From NCBI RefSeq assembly GCF_024529955.1, contig NZ_AP024855.1:186001-250000 (forward strand): a stretch of DNA of 64,000 bases. The letters run 5' to 3'. This DNA is from Photobacterium toruni. GTDB taxonomy: Bacteria; Pseudomonadota; Gammaproteobacteria; Enterobacterales; Vibrionaceae. Below the pieces are notes generated by a model. It was not told the origin of the DNA and ran no database searches. It saw only the letters and a program-made list of their open reading frames with translations. Position 1 is the first letter of the stretch. Each line of letters opens with the position of its first letter. The position numbers were made by a program, and so were the translations under genes. Of this stretch, positions 8,419 to 17,130 are shown piece by piece.

Positions 8419-9618
8419 TTAGCCCGGATGCCCATCAACACGTGCTTTCGTCAATACAGGGAAATACACTACTGTGAAAATACTAAATGCGATCACCCAT
8501 AAAACCGCAGAAATAATATAAGCATCAACGGTAGCAACGGGCATCATAACAACCAATAATGTGCGTGCTAATAATGAACCAAACAAACTGATAAATGCAA
8601 TAATCATCCAGCGTCCGACTTGTAATTTACGACCGGTATGCCCTAATGAAACTCGTGCCATCATTGCAAGGATCATCGCACCAATACCACCAATGGCGAT
8701 AAGATGAATACCAATAGTTGAACTCATATTATGATTAATATAGCTTCCACCAAGCCAAGCTAAACCAATGATCATTGATAAATAAGCCCCGTGTAATGAC
8801 CATAATAACGGCACAGTTATTGTTTTATGGCTACGCCAGCGACATAAGCGACCTAAATTAGTTATAGCAGCAATAAGATAGATGATCGCTAATACGTTTG
8901 CTGAAATGGTAATCGGAAAAATAGTCAGTATTAGTAAAATCCAAATAGGTATCAATGCAGCATATTCAAGCATTGGAATACGCGATATCGTTGCCGTCTG
9001 CGTGCCTCGTGAGGTAAAAAATGGAATCACTCTTCCACCGACAACTAACACTACTGCAGCAATAATGGTTAGTGTTGTTAATGCTGTGGCTTTTAAGTCA
9101 TAAGGAATCACTTTAAGTACCATTAAGTGATATTTAACATTTAATAGCATAAACAGGATAAGAACGGGCACGAAAAACATATTACGCCATTGCTTAACTT
9201 TAATGATAGGTATCGCTAAAAAAATCGTTGCGGCAACGATCCAAGCACAATCAATAACCATCCATAAATAACTTGGTGTAGCAAATATCAGTCCTAAACG
9301 AGCAATAAGCCATAGGCTAAATAAGAAAGCCAATTTGCCCCCTTTTACTCCAGTTTGGCCTGTCCACGTTTGTACTGCCGTCAATAAAAAACCAACAATA
9401 ACTGCTCCTGCAAATCCAAATAGCATCTCATGGCTATGCCACCATAGCGGATTACCATACATAAATTGACTAATATGCGTATTGCCAGCCCAAAACAAGC
9501 CCCACAATGCTATTGCAATAACGGCATAAACCGCTGCACCAATGAAAAACGGACGAAATGCGAGTCGAAATAACGGGGGAATTTTTTCTTCTTTTGCTCG
9601 ATCTATAATTTGCATCAT
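8419..9618 (-). CDS. nnrS: NnrS family haem/copper membrane protein
   Basis: A 399-residue polytopic protein (about twelve hydrophobic segments) with NnrS hallmarks: FRPFF near residue 21, WWHSHEMLFGF near 59-69, and LLTAVQTWTG near 78-87. NnrS proteins contribute to resistance to nitric oxide and nitrosative stress in vibrios, by a mechanism distinct from direct NO removal. Two adjacent ATGs (9618 and 9615) are possible; the GAGG ribosome binding site is better spaced for the second. A large palindrome immediately upstream suggests NO-responsive repression. Confidence 0.92.
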   Translation of the reverse strand: MMQIIDRAKEEKIPPLFRLAFRPFFIGAAVYAVIAIALWGLFWAGNTHISQFMYGNPLWWHSHEMLFGFAGAVIVGFLLTAVQTWTGQTGVKGGKLAFLFSLWLIARLGLIFATPSYLWMVIDCAWIVAATIFLAIPIIKVKQWRNMFFVPVLILFMLLNVKYHLMVLKVIPYDLKATALTTLTIIAAVVLVVGGRVIPFFTSRGTQTATISRIPMLEYAALIPIWILLILTIFPITISANVLAIIYLIAAITNLGRLCRWRSHKTITVPLLWSLHGAYLSMIIGLAWLGGSYINHNMSSTIGIHLIAIGGIGAMILAMMARVSLGHTGRKLQVGRWMIIAFISLFGSLLARTLLVVMMPVATVDAYIISAVLWVIAFSIFTVVYFPVLTKARVDGHPG

Positions 9619-9627
9619 ATTACCTCA

Positions 9628-9660
9628 CCATAAACATACATAAATTATACATGTTTATGG
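9628..9660 (-). promoter_or_regulatory. Candidate NsrR-type operator upstream of nnrS
   Basis: A 33-bp imperfect palindrome centred on base 9644 with perfect 10-bp outer arms CCATAAACAT / ATGTTTATGG. The inner part reads as two 11-bp halves around one central base (AACATACATAA-A-TTATACATGTT), the 11-1-11 geometry of NsrR sites (E. coli half-site about AAGATGCATTT). It ends only about 10 bp from the nnrS start and would overlap the promoter or 5' leader. The geometry and the target gene support the call; the half-site match is partial. Confidence 0.55.
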
Positions 9661-9710
9661 CGCTATTTCTATATTTTCTAGAATTAGTTTTATTTACATG
9701 AATTTAAAGA

Positions 9711-9771
9711 AAAAAATGGCTATCACATTATTTTAATCAAAAAAATAAAAATAATGTGATAGCCATTTTTT
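9711..9771 (-). terminator. Long perfect inverted repeat, probable terminator of the vxr operon
   Basis: Arms 9711-9734 and 9748-9771 are perfect 24-bp complements (core ATGGCTATCACATTATTTT) around a 13-nt A-rich loop, starting 9 bases after the vxrC stop. On the minus strand it is followed by a T-rich run. The stem is about twice as long as the other terminators in this window. Confidence 0.75.
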
Positions 9772-9780
9772 ATGAATGAT

Positions 9781-10665
9781 CTAATTATAATCACCAATAT
9801 AATCAACAGAGCGCGTTATACGTTGAATATCTAAAATCGAAATCTCACCTTGCCAACGTGTTTTTACTACACCAACACTGAGCCAATAACGCCCATCTGA
9901 AACGTTTAATTTGGGCAATGTTGTTGGCCAATCTGAATCAAAATCTTGACTCCAGATAACACGCCATATTGCATCTTTAAGATCATACAATTTTATATTT
10001 AATATTGGAGAGGGACAATTACCGCTATTTTTTCTAATATTATCAATACGCCACGTTTTGCTATCTTTCCAGCTAATCTCTTGTTTATCTACGGGGGCAG
10101 TTAAAACTATCCAATCAACCCAAGGTGGTTTGTTATCTGCTGTAATTGAAAGCTTATACAACCCAGCAGAAACCGGCTTGTCTAAATGCTGGGTTTCAAC
10201 AGAAAAAAAACCACCATCATCAATAAATGGTGTGCCTTGTAATAACGGTTTATTAGGCCACTTTGTCAGACTAATATTCGTAATATTGCTACGCGTAAGG
10301 CCAACAACAGAAATCTTCAATAGTTGCTGATTAAGATTCTGCTCTACTTGACGCTCAATCGATAATTTTGGTAGCCAGCGAGGTAAGACTTTACGCTCAA
10401 GACTATGTCCACAATCTTCACGAACAGCTAAATTAAGTAGTTGATTGAGGTTGTTAGCTTTTACGCTATTAGGGGATTGTTGCCATGCTTGAATAATCGT
10501 TTGAAAAACAGCAGCAGTGTCATCTTCAAGTAATTCTTTATGCGCCATCGTATAAAGATCTTTAGATATAAACCAATCAGATGATGCAAATGCACTCGAA
10601 GAAAATAACGTCGAGTGCACTAACAATAATCCCATAAGCCAACGTTTGGGCTTGTTTATTCTCAT
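9781..10665 (-). CDS. vxrC: VxrC, DUF2861 family exported protein
   Basis: A 294-residue protein with a signal peptide (about residues 1-27, ending SSAFA) and no further membrane helix, so probably periplasmic. Sequence features and position identify it as the DUF2861 protein encoded directly after the VxrAB two-component system of vibrios. In V. cholerae the vxr locus affects biofilm, type VI secretion and cell-wall homeostasis, and VxrC is proposed to act with the sensor. The next genes of the five-gene V. cholerae locus, vxrD and vxrE, are absent: a terminator and nnrS follow. Confidence 0.8.
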   Translation of the reverse strand: MRINKPKRWLMGLLLVHSTLFSSSAFASSDWFISKDLYTMAHKELLEDDTAAVFQTIIQAWQQSPNSVKANNLNQLLNLAVREDCGHSLERKVLPRWLPKLSIERQVEQNLNQQLLKISVVGLTRSNITNISLTKWPNKPLLQGTPFIDDGGFFSVETQHLDKPVSAGLYKLSITADNKPPWVDWIVLTAPVDKQEISWKDSKTWRIDNIRKNSGNCPSPILNIKLYDLKDAIWRVIWSQDFDSDWPTTLPKLNVSDGRYWLSVGVVKTRWQGEISILDIQRITRSVDYIGDYN

Positions 10666-10684
10666 GGAATACAGTACCTAAACC

Positions 10685-11344
10685 TTATGGCTTCATGCGG
10701 TATCCAACACCACGCAATGTTTCAATCTCAATATCTGGCAATTTTTGACGTAATTGCAAAATATGAGTATCAACAGTACGCGTTGTTGGGTAATGGTTGT
10801 AACCCCACACTTGATCTAATAGTTCATCACGAGTAAATACACGACCAGCATTTTTAGCTAAAAATACCAGCAATTCAAACTCTGTTCGTGTCAAGGTCAC
10901 ACTATCGCTGCCATGGAAAACTTCACGGCTTTCTTGATTAATCATAATATTACCGACAGTAATAATATTAATGGCAGCTATATCACCATCTTCGCCACGC
11001 AAGTGTACTCGAACACGAGCTAATAGCTCTTCTTCAGCAAAAGGCTTCGTTAAATAGTCTTTTGCCCCAGAATCTAACCCGATCACTTTATCGTTAATTG
11101 AAACCATCGCTGTCAATAAAATAACAGGAACATATTTCTTTTTTAACCAACCGGATAAGTAATCAAGTGAATCACCTTCAGGTAATTGACGATCCAGAAC
11201 AACAAGATCGGCATCTCGCCATAAAGCGCCTACTTTAGTAGCACAATCAGCATATAAACAATTATATCCGGCTTGCTTTAAGCTATCGAGTAAACCATCA
11301 GCAAGGTTACGGTCATCTTCAACCAGTAGCAGAGTTTGATTCAC
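10685..11344 (-). CDS. vxrB: VxrB response regulator, OmpR family
   Basis: A 219-residue response regulator. The receiver domain has the acidic pair at residues 10-11 (LVEDDRN), phosphoacceptor Asp51 (LVVLDRQLPEG), the conserved Thr of LLTAM and Lys of YLTKPF. The OmpR/PhoB winged helix ends in VDTHILQLRQKL and TLRGVGYRMKP. I start it at GTG 11342-11344, with GGAG seven bases upstream; a longer frame to 11380 adds residues unrelated to receivers. It overlaps the end of vxrA by 26 bp, so the two are translationally linked. It should be phosphorylated by VxrA. Confidence 0.9.
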   Translation of the reverse strand: MNQTLLLVEDDRNLADGLLDSLKQAGYNCLYADCATKVGALWRDADLVVLDRQLPEGDSLDYLSGWLKKKYVPVILLTAMVSINDKVIGLDSGAKDYLTKPFAEEELLARVRVHLRGEDGDIAAINIITVGNIMINQESREVFHGSDSVTLTRTEFELLVFLAKNAGRVFTRDELLDQVWGYNHYPTTRTVDTHILQLRQKLPDIEIETLRGVGYRMKP

Positions 11345-12758
11345 ACGGAATCTCCAAAATAAATGTTGTAGGTGGACCAATGAGTTTCATTCGTCCCCCC
11401 ATTCTATGAATCATTGATTCAACAATTGTCAAACCCAGACCTAAGCCTTGAGAGCTAACAAATGGTTTTCTTAAACGTGACCAATCTTTGGCACTAAGTT
11501 GCCCTTCATCTTGAATCACCAACTTCAACGTTCCATTTTTATACGATGCTGATAAGCTAACTGGCACTACGCCATATTTATGCGCATTTGACAGCAGATT
11601 ATCAATACAAGTACCAAGCCAATAAATATTAACTAAAATACTCCTGTCATCTTCCAACTTTAGTATAACGTCATATTTTTCAGTAAGATAACCAAGCCAT
11701 TCATTGAGCGATTCAACGTTTTGAACACTTAACTGTTGTTGATTTGCTTGAAGATAATCTTTACTTGCTTCAGCCAATTGACGTAACCGACGAGAGTCAT
11801 CAGTTAAACGACGAAATTCATCATATAATTCTTCTGGTAATTCATCGAAATGACGTCGAAAACCTTCCACCGTCATGGCTAAACTAGCGATTGGTGTTCG
11901 CAATTCATGCGTTAATATTTGTAATACTAACATTCGCTCTTCCATCGTACGACGACGGATCTGGTATCGATAAATAATCCAACTTAATAACAAACCAGCA
12001 TTCGTTACAAGCAAACCTATTAATAAATAATAAGTTATATGAGATTTATTATTTTCACGCCAACATATATTGCCATTTTTTGCCAAACAGAAATCATTTT
12101 TCTCTAAACGTTTAAAATGTAACTGATAGCGTTCAAATGTTGCCATCCATGTTATTTTATCAAAAACACGGTATTCATTATCATTACGAATCCAAAGCTC
12201 ACTATTTGATATGAAAAATTGAGCACCTGAAATAAACGCATGAATTTCAACATTATTCATTCGCTGCAATCGTCCTAAAATCGTTGTTGCAGCAGCAATC
12301 GGACGCTCTTTTATATGCAAATAATTACTGTATTTCTCCGCCATATCCGGATGTTTTTGAATATAGCGATATGCATAACTACCACCACCAGGATGAATAT
12401 ATCCTGAACGCACAAACCAACTTGGCGGTAAGGTTGTTTTAAAACAAATAGCACGAGTAAATACAACTGGTTGAGTCACCAATGGTGATAACGGCCATGG
12501 TCCTTTACAGTTTAACGAATTATGGTACAACTGACGTAATGCATCCAGAGGATATTCATCGGTTTGTGGCAATAACGTTTCAGGCTCTAATAGCGGCCCC
12601 GGATATGAACTCTGAAGCTTACGAAAATCATATGTTGCTAAAGACTTATGTTTCAACAAATCAGAACGAACCGCATTTAACCGCTCTGGAAATGTTTGAG
12701 CTTCTGCAAATGATGCTGCAGAAAAGAATAAAGACAAGACTAACACATACGTTTTCAT
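11319..12758 (-). CDS. vxrA: VxrA sensor histidine kinase (DUF3404 sensor domain)
   Basis: A 479-residue kinase: signal sequence/first membrane anchor (1-20), a large periplasmic sensor of about 220 residues of the DUF3404 type, one transmembrane helix at about 241-262, then the kinase. The H-box is LTHELRTP with His284. ATP-binding blocks follow: N-box NLLSNAHKYG, G-boxes DEGQ and QGLGLGLTIVE. V. cholerae VxrA (also called WigK) senses cell-wall damage and activates VxrB. It lies next to pntAB, as in V. cholerae. Confidence 0.9.
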   Translation of the reverse strand: MKTYVLVLSLFFSAASFAEAQTFPERLNAVRSDLLKHKSLATYDFRKLQSSYPGPLLEPETLLPQTDEYPLDALRQLYHNSLNCKGPWPLSPLVTQPVVFTRAICFKTTLPPSWFVRSGYIHPGGGSYAYRYIQKHPDMAEKYSNYLHIKERPIAAATTILGRLQRMNNVEIHAFISGAQFFISNSELWIRNDNEYRVFDKITWMATFERYQLHFKRLEKNDFCLAKNGNICWRENNKSHITYYLLIGLLVTNAGLLLSWIIYRYQIRRRTMEERMLVLQILTHELRTPIASLAMTVEGFRRHFDELPEELYDEFRRLTDDSRRLRQLAEASKDYLQANQQQLSVQNVESLNEWLGYLTEKYDVILKLEDDRSILVNIYWLGTCIDNLLSNAHKYGVVPVSLSASYKNGTLKLVIQDEGQLSAKDWSRLRKPFVSSQGLGLGLTIVESMIHRMGGRMKLIGPPTTFILEIPCESNSATG

Positions 12759-12788
12759 GCTCGTAGCTTAACATTATAGAACAGTGTT

Positions 12789-12813
12789 TTGTCAATAAAA
12801 TGTCAGAGTGACA
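12789..12813 (-). promoter_or_regulatory. TGTCA repeats upstream of vxrA, candidate OmpR-type operator
   Basis: TTGTCA at 12789-12794 is followed one helical turn later by TGTCAGAGTGACA (12801-12813), which is a 13-bp palindrome. OmpR-family regulators bind direct repeats spaced about 11 bp, so autoregulation by VxrB is possible. I do not know the published VxrB motif well enough to claim a match. Confidence 0.3.
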
Positions 12814-12883
12814 ATTACTTGAATCAAGAGTCTTTAGCTGTGACATTTAAATTAAAAAATACATTTATTGTTCATCGAAAAAA

Positions 12884-12909
12884 AAAGCCACTCAAACTTG
12901 AGTGGCTTT
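12884..12909 (-). terminator. Intrinsic terminator of pntAB
   Basis: A 12-bp stem AAAGCCACTCAA / TTGAGTGGCTTT with an A run on the plus strand at 12878-12886, i.e. a T run after the hairpin on the minus strand. It starts about 20 bases beyond the pntB stop. Confidence 0.85.
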
Positions 12910-12928
12910 ATTGATACTACTTATCTTT

Positions 12929-14305
12929 TTATAAATGTTCAAGAATAGATAAACATGATGCTTTCGCATCGCCAAACAACATTTGGCTATTCTCTTTAAA
13001 GAACAATGGGTTTTGGACACCAGCATAACCAGTATTCATTGAACGCTTAAATACAATAACATTACTTGCATTCCATACTTCAAGAACAGGCATGCCAGCA
13101 ATTGGACTATTTGGATCTTCCATCGCGGCTGGGTTTACGGTGTCATTAGCACCAATAACTAACACCACATCAGTTTTAGGGAAATCATCATTAATTTCAT
13201 CCATCTCTAATACGATATCGTATGGCACTTTTGCTTCAGCAAGTAATACATTCATATGACCTGGTAAACGACCTGCAACAGGATGAATACCAAATCGAAC
13301 GTCTATGCCTTGTGCTCGTAATTTATCCGTAATTTCATGCACTGGATATTGCGCTTGTGCAACAGCCATACCGTATCCTGGAGTGATAATCACAGACTTC
13401 GCATCTTTTAATAATTCAGCGACTTCTGCTGCCGTTGTCTCTCGGTGCTCGCCATACTCTTCATCTGATGCAGGAGCTGCACCATCTGAACCAAATCCAC
13501 CGGCAATAACACTAACAAATGAACGATTCATTGCTTTACACATAATGTAAGACAGAATTGCACCAGAAGAACCAACTAAAGCACCCGTTACTATCAGAAG
13601 GTCATTTGCAAGCATGAAACCAGCGGCCGCTGCTGCCCAACCTGAGTATGAGTTAAGCATAGACACCACCACTGGCATATCAGCACCACCAATAGAAGCA
13701 ACTAAGTGGTAACCAAATGCAAATGCAATCAGTGTTACTAGAATCAATGCTGCCATTGAGCCTTCAGCTTTCACGAACCATACTAACAATGCGACAGAAA
13801 CAAGTAATGCGACAAGGTTAAGTTTATGACGATGTGGTAATTGTAGTGCTGATGATGACACCAGACCTCGCAATTTAGCAAAAGCAACAAGTGAGCCTGT
13901 AAAGGTTACTGCACCGATGAATACACCAAGGAAAACTTCCACTAAATGAATGTTTAATAGTGCGCCTTCTAACGGTTGATGATGTAAAAATGTATTAAAA
14001 CCAACCAGTACCGCTGCCATACCCACGAAACTGTGAAGCATTGCAACTAACTCTGGCATCTCTGTCATTTCTACTTTTTTAGCGTAGAAAATACCAATTG
14101 CGCCACCAATGATCATCGCTAGAATGATCCAAACTGTCGCTTGTGATTCAGGTCCAAAAATGGTTGCAATCAGTGCGATAGCCATACCCGCAATACCGAA
14201 ATAGTTACCTTTTCGTGCGGTTTCTTGCTTGGACAACCCAGCAAGTGACATGATAAACAATACGGCAGCAACAATGTATGCCGCTTGTACGATTCCTGCA
14301 GACAT
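12929..14305 (-). CDS. pntB: NAD(P) transhydrogenase subunit beta
   Basis: A 458-residue protein (E. coli PntB about 462). The N-terminal two-thirds contains about nine membrane helices of the proton channel. The C-terminal domain III, from about residue 290, has the NADP-binding [34 protein letters not shown] and [16 protein letters not shown] blocks. With PntA it couples proton entry to hydride transfer from NADH to NADP+, making NADPH. AAGGAG lies six bases before the ATG. It starts 10 bases after the pntA stop, so the two form an operon. Confidence 0.97.
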   Translation of the reverse strand: MSAGIVQAAYIVAAVLFIMSLAGLSKQETARKGNYFGIAGMAIALIATIFGPESQATVWIILAMIIGGAIGIFYAKKVEMTEMPELVAMLHSFVGMAAVLVGFNTFLHHQPLEGALLNIHLVEVFLGVFIGAVTFTGSLVAFAKLRGLVSSSALQLPHRHKLNLVALLVSVALLVWFVKAEGSMAALILVTLIAFAFGYHLVASIGGADMPVVVSMLNSYSGWAAAAAGFMLANDLLIVTGALVGSSGAILSYIMCKAMNRSFVSVIAGGFGSDGAAPASDEEYGEHRETTAAEVAELLKDAKSVIITPGYGMAVAQAQYPVHEITDKLRAQGIDVRFGIHPVAGRLPGHMNVLLAEAKVPYDIVLEMDEINDDFPKTDVVLVIGANDTVNPAAMEDPNSPIAGMPVLEVWNASNVIVFKRSMNTGYAGVQNPLFFKENSQMLFGDAKASCLSILEHL

Positions 14306-14315
14306 GTATTACTCC

Positions 14316-15869
14316 TTATTTATCTTTACGAAACATTTCTAGCATGCGTTTAGTGACAGTAAAACCACCAAAAATATTGATACTAGCAATGAGAACAGCA
14401 ACAAAAGCCAACACGGAAACAATACCGGAGCCTTGTCCTATTTGGAGTAATGCGCCTACAATAATGATGCCTGAAATTGCATTTGTTACTGACATAAGTG
14501 GTGTATGCAAAGAGTGACTAACATTCCATACTACGTAGTAACCAACCACACATGACAGTACAAATACCGTAAAGTGAGCAAGGAATTCAGGCGGAGAGTA
14601 ATGACCAACCCAAGCAAATAATGCTATGCCAGCCGCCATCATGCCGTATTTCTTAATCGGTGACATTGGCTCTGCTTTTTTAGGCTGTACTTTTTCTACT
14701 GCTTTAGGTTTCTGAGCAACAGCTGAAACTTTTATTGGTGGCGCAGGCCACGTAACTTCACCGGCTTTGATCACCGTTAAGCCACGTAGTACTTCATCAT
14801 CAAAGTTAATATCAATGTTGCCGTCTTTTTCTTTACACAGCAGCTTTAATAAATTAACCAGGTTAGTACCGTAAAGCTGTGAAGCTTGAGTCGGTAAACG
14901 TCCAACCATATCGGTGTAACCAATGATTTTCACGCCGTTAGCTGTGGTGATCACTTTATCAGCTTCAGTGTAAGCACAGTTACCGCCGTTAGCTGCTGCT
15001 AAATCGACAATAACACTGCCCGACTTCATTGAGTCAACCATTTCTTTAGTGATCAATTTAGGCGCAGGACGACCAGGAATAAGTGCCGTTGTAATGATAA
15101 TATCAACATCTTTTGCTTGCTCTGCATATAAACGCTCAGCCGCTTGGTTGAATTCATCTGACATTTCTTTCGCGTAGCCATCACCGGTTGAGGTATCTTC
15201 TTTAAAATCTACTTCAAGGAATTCAGCGCCCATTGATTCAACTTGTTCTTTCACCTCAGGGCGAACATCAAACGAGCGAACAATAGCACCTAAGCTACCC
15301 GCAGCACCGATAGCAGCTAAACCAGCCACACCCGCACCCGCAACTAAAACTTTAGCCGGTGGTACTTTACCTGCAGCGGTAATTTGCCCAGTAAAGAAAC
15401 GACCAAACTCATGTGCTGCTTCAACAACAGCACGATAACCTGCAATATTCGCCATTGAGCTTAATGCATCTAAGGCTTGTGCACGTGAAATACGCGGCAC
15501 AGAATCCATTGCCATTACATTAATATTTTTTGTGGCTAGTTTAGCTAATAGCTCAGCATTTTGTGCCGGCCAAATAAAACTCACTAAGCTCGCGCCATCT
15601 TTAATTAATTCAAATTCGTCAACACCCGTTACAGGGTTTACCTGTGGAGCATTGACTTTTAAAATAAGATCGGCTTGCCATACAACTTCAGTCGTCGCAA
15701 CTTCTGCGCCTGCAGCTTCAAAGGCAGCATCATCAAAACTTGCTAATACGCCAGCTCCCTGCTCAACAACAACGCTGAACCCCATTTTTAATAACTGCTC
15801 AACCGTTTTAGGTGTGGCAGCAACTCGCGTTTCATTCGCGAGGACCTCTTTTGGTACACCAATCTGCAT
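14316..15869 (-). CDS. pntA: NAD(P) transhydrogenase subunit alpha
   Basis: A 517-residue protein (E. coli about 510) starting [20 protein letters not shown], the usual PntA N-terminus, with AGGGA upstream of the ATG at 15867-15869. The extra upstream frame to 15953 is not part of the family and is left out. Domain I binds NAD(H): motifs [20 protein letters not shown] and [22 protein letters not shown]. About four membrane helices follow from residue 400. First gene of the pntAB operon; it forms the peripheral NADH site of the inner-membrane complex. Confidence 0.97.
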   Translation of the reverse strand: MQIGVPKEVLANETRVAATPKTVEQLLKMGFSVVVEQGAGVLASFDDAAFEAAGAEVATTEVVWQADLILKVNAPQVNPVTGVDEFELIKDGASLVSFIWPAQNAELLAKLATKNINVMAMDSVPRISRAQALDALSSMANIAGYRAVVEAAHEFGRFFTGQITAAGKVPPAKVLVAGAGVAGLAAIGAAGSLGAIVRSFDVRPEVKEQVESMGAEFLEVDFKEDTSTGDGYAKEMSDEFNQAAERLYAEQAKDVDIIITTALIPGRPAPKLITKEMVDSMKSGSVIVDLAAANGGNCAYTEADKVITTANGVKIIGYTDMVGRLPTQASQLYGTNLVNLLKLLCKEKDGNIDINFDDEVLRGLTVIKAGEVTWPAPPIKVSAVAQKPKAVEKVQPKKAEPMSPIKKYGMMAAGIALFAWVGHYSPPEFLAHFTVFVLSCVVGYYVVWNVSHSLHTPLMSVTNAISGIIIVGALLQIGQGSGIVSVLAFVAVLIASINIFGGFTVTKRMLEMFRKDK

Positions 15870-16243
15870 TATTATTCCCTGAACATTGGCTATAGATGAA
15901 TATTTTGTATCTAACCTTAAAAGCAATAGCAAGCTTTTTACAGTTAAAAGCAAAAAATTCTACAAATTTCATTAATAAATAACATTACCGTCATTTTATA
16001 TTGAAATATAAACACCTTTTCATCCGTGACAAAGAGGTTAAAAAAACATGTATTACAAAAAGTTAGTTATAGTAACTAAACACAAAAAATAACTCAGTTA
16101 ATATTTTCATCAATATTAATTTAAATATATTCAAAACACTTATAAATTAACAAAAACACAACATTTAACTGGTGATTTTTAGTCCTAAATTAAGATACCC
16201 AGCAAACAACACGATTGCAATGAAATATGTTGTATATCTGCAT
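15870..16243. other. 374-bp intergenic region upstream of pntA
   Basis: AT-rich and without a convincing open frame. It must hold the pntA promoter and the end of the HlyU-family transcript's unit lies on its far side. I see no strong hairpin terminator or clear operator in it. Confidence 0.5.
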
Positions 16244-16522
16244 TTATTTAAACATTCGATCGCCTGTTTGATCGATGAACATTTGTGCTTTTTTAAGCAT
16301 AAATGTTTCAGCATCAATGCGAGATGGTAAAATATCAGAACGTATAAAGTGATGTGTTTGCATTATGTCATCCGTTTTTTTACATATCCGTCCCGCAATA
16401 CGAAATTGCCCGCCTTCCTTTTGCGGTTCGGGATAAATCAAATAACCCTTATATTCAACAGGTTCAACTGTCGCAGTCTCAACCACTGATTTATTACCAA
16501 AAATCCAAGAAAATAATCCCAT
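16244..16522 (-). CDS. HlyU family (PF10115) small protein
   Basis: A 92-residue cytoplasmic protein with the family pattern VEYKGYLIYPEPQKEGGQFR, then AGRICK, HHFIRSDILPSR and QMFIDQTGDRMF. The Pfam name comes from HlyU, a haemolysin activator, but members of this small family differ from the ArsR-type HlyU of V. cholerae and vulnificus, and direct DNA binding is not evident here. GAGG lies about 6 bases upstream of the ATG. It is monocistronic, flanked by long AT-rich gaps. Confidence 0.75.
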   Translation of the reverse strand: MGLFSWIFGNKSVVETATVEPVEYKGYLIYPEPQKEGGQFRIAGRICKKTDDIMQTHHFIRSDILPSRIDAETFMLKKAQMFIDQTGDRMFK

Positions 16523-16756
16523 TATCGCCTCATCTTATTCATTCATAGCATCAGCTTGATAGTGTCTTTGCTTAATACTATTTAATACATTTATTAATAA
16601 GTTACATTAATACCAAAAATATCAATATTATCTGTTTTTCTTACGGTAATAAATTGCTTTATAAAAATAACACCATCTTATATTAAGGATTAAAGCAAAA
16701 TATACTTCATCATCAAATTAGAACGTTAATTATCGTGATATGCCATTGTTACAGGC

Positions 16757-16784
16757 ATAAAAAAACCAGCACATTGGCTGGTTT
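16757..16784 (-). terminator. Intrinsic terminator of the DUF1127 gene
   Basis: AAACCAGC / GCTGGTTT (16763-16770 and 16777-16784) with a 6-nt loop. A T run follows on the minus strand (A run 16759-16765). Confidence 0.8.
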
Positions 16785-16818
16785 GTTATCTTATCGGTAA
16801 ACTGCTATCTCAATGATA

Positions 16819-17013
16819 TTAACGATAAAAACCGATATCTTTTTGAATATGTAACGGTAAATCAGAGATATTACGCACTTTTGACTTTGAAACTGAACGA
16901 CTAAGTAGAATATCACGAGCATGAACGAGTAGACCTGTAAACGTCAACGAGTATGTTTTTTTATCATTCATTACTGATGTTGGAATCGAATCGAAATCAA
17001 ATACCTGTGCCAT
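16819..17013 (-). CDS. DUF1127-type small protein
   Basis: A 64-residue protein whose C-terminal third (RNISDLPLHIQKDIGFYR) matches the DUF1127 ending with its D-I-G-hydrophobic motif. DUF1127 proteins are small arginine-rich regulators or membrane-adaptation factors in alphaproteobacteria; in vibrios their role is largely unknown. The ATG at 17013 has AGAGG five bases upstream, so I prefer it to the ATG at 17043 ten codons earlier. Confidence 0.7.
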   Translation of the reverse strand: MAQVFDFDSIPTSVMNDKKTYSLTFTGLLVHARDILLSRSVSKSKVRNISDLPLHIQKDIGFYR

Positions 17014-17130
17014 ATTGCCTCTTTGGATTAAGCCGTTACTCATAAGATTTTATGTATGATAACGTAACATTAACCATCATGAATAATGACATTATTTAGC
17101 GACTAGGATTAGATAACCTAATCCTAAAAA

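Noticed and set aside
12482..12766. Plus-strand frame of 94 codons inside vxrA
   Set aside because: It is antisense to a clear histidine kinase gene and has no ribosome binding site or family features.
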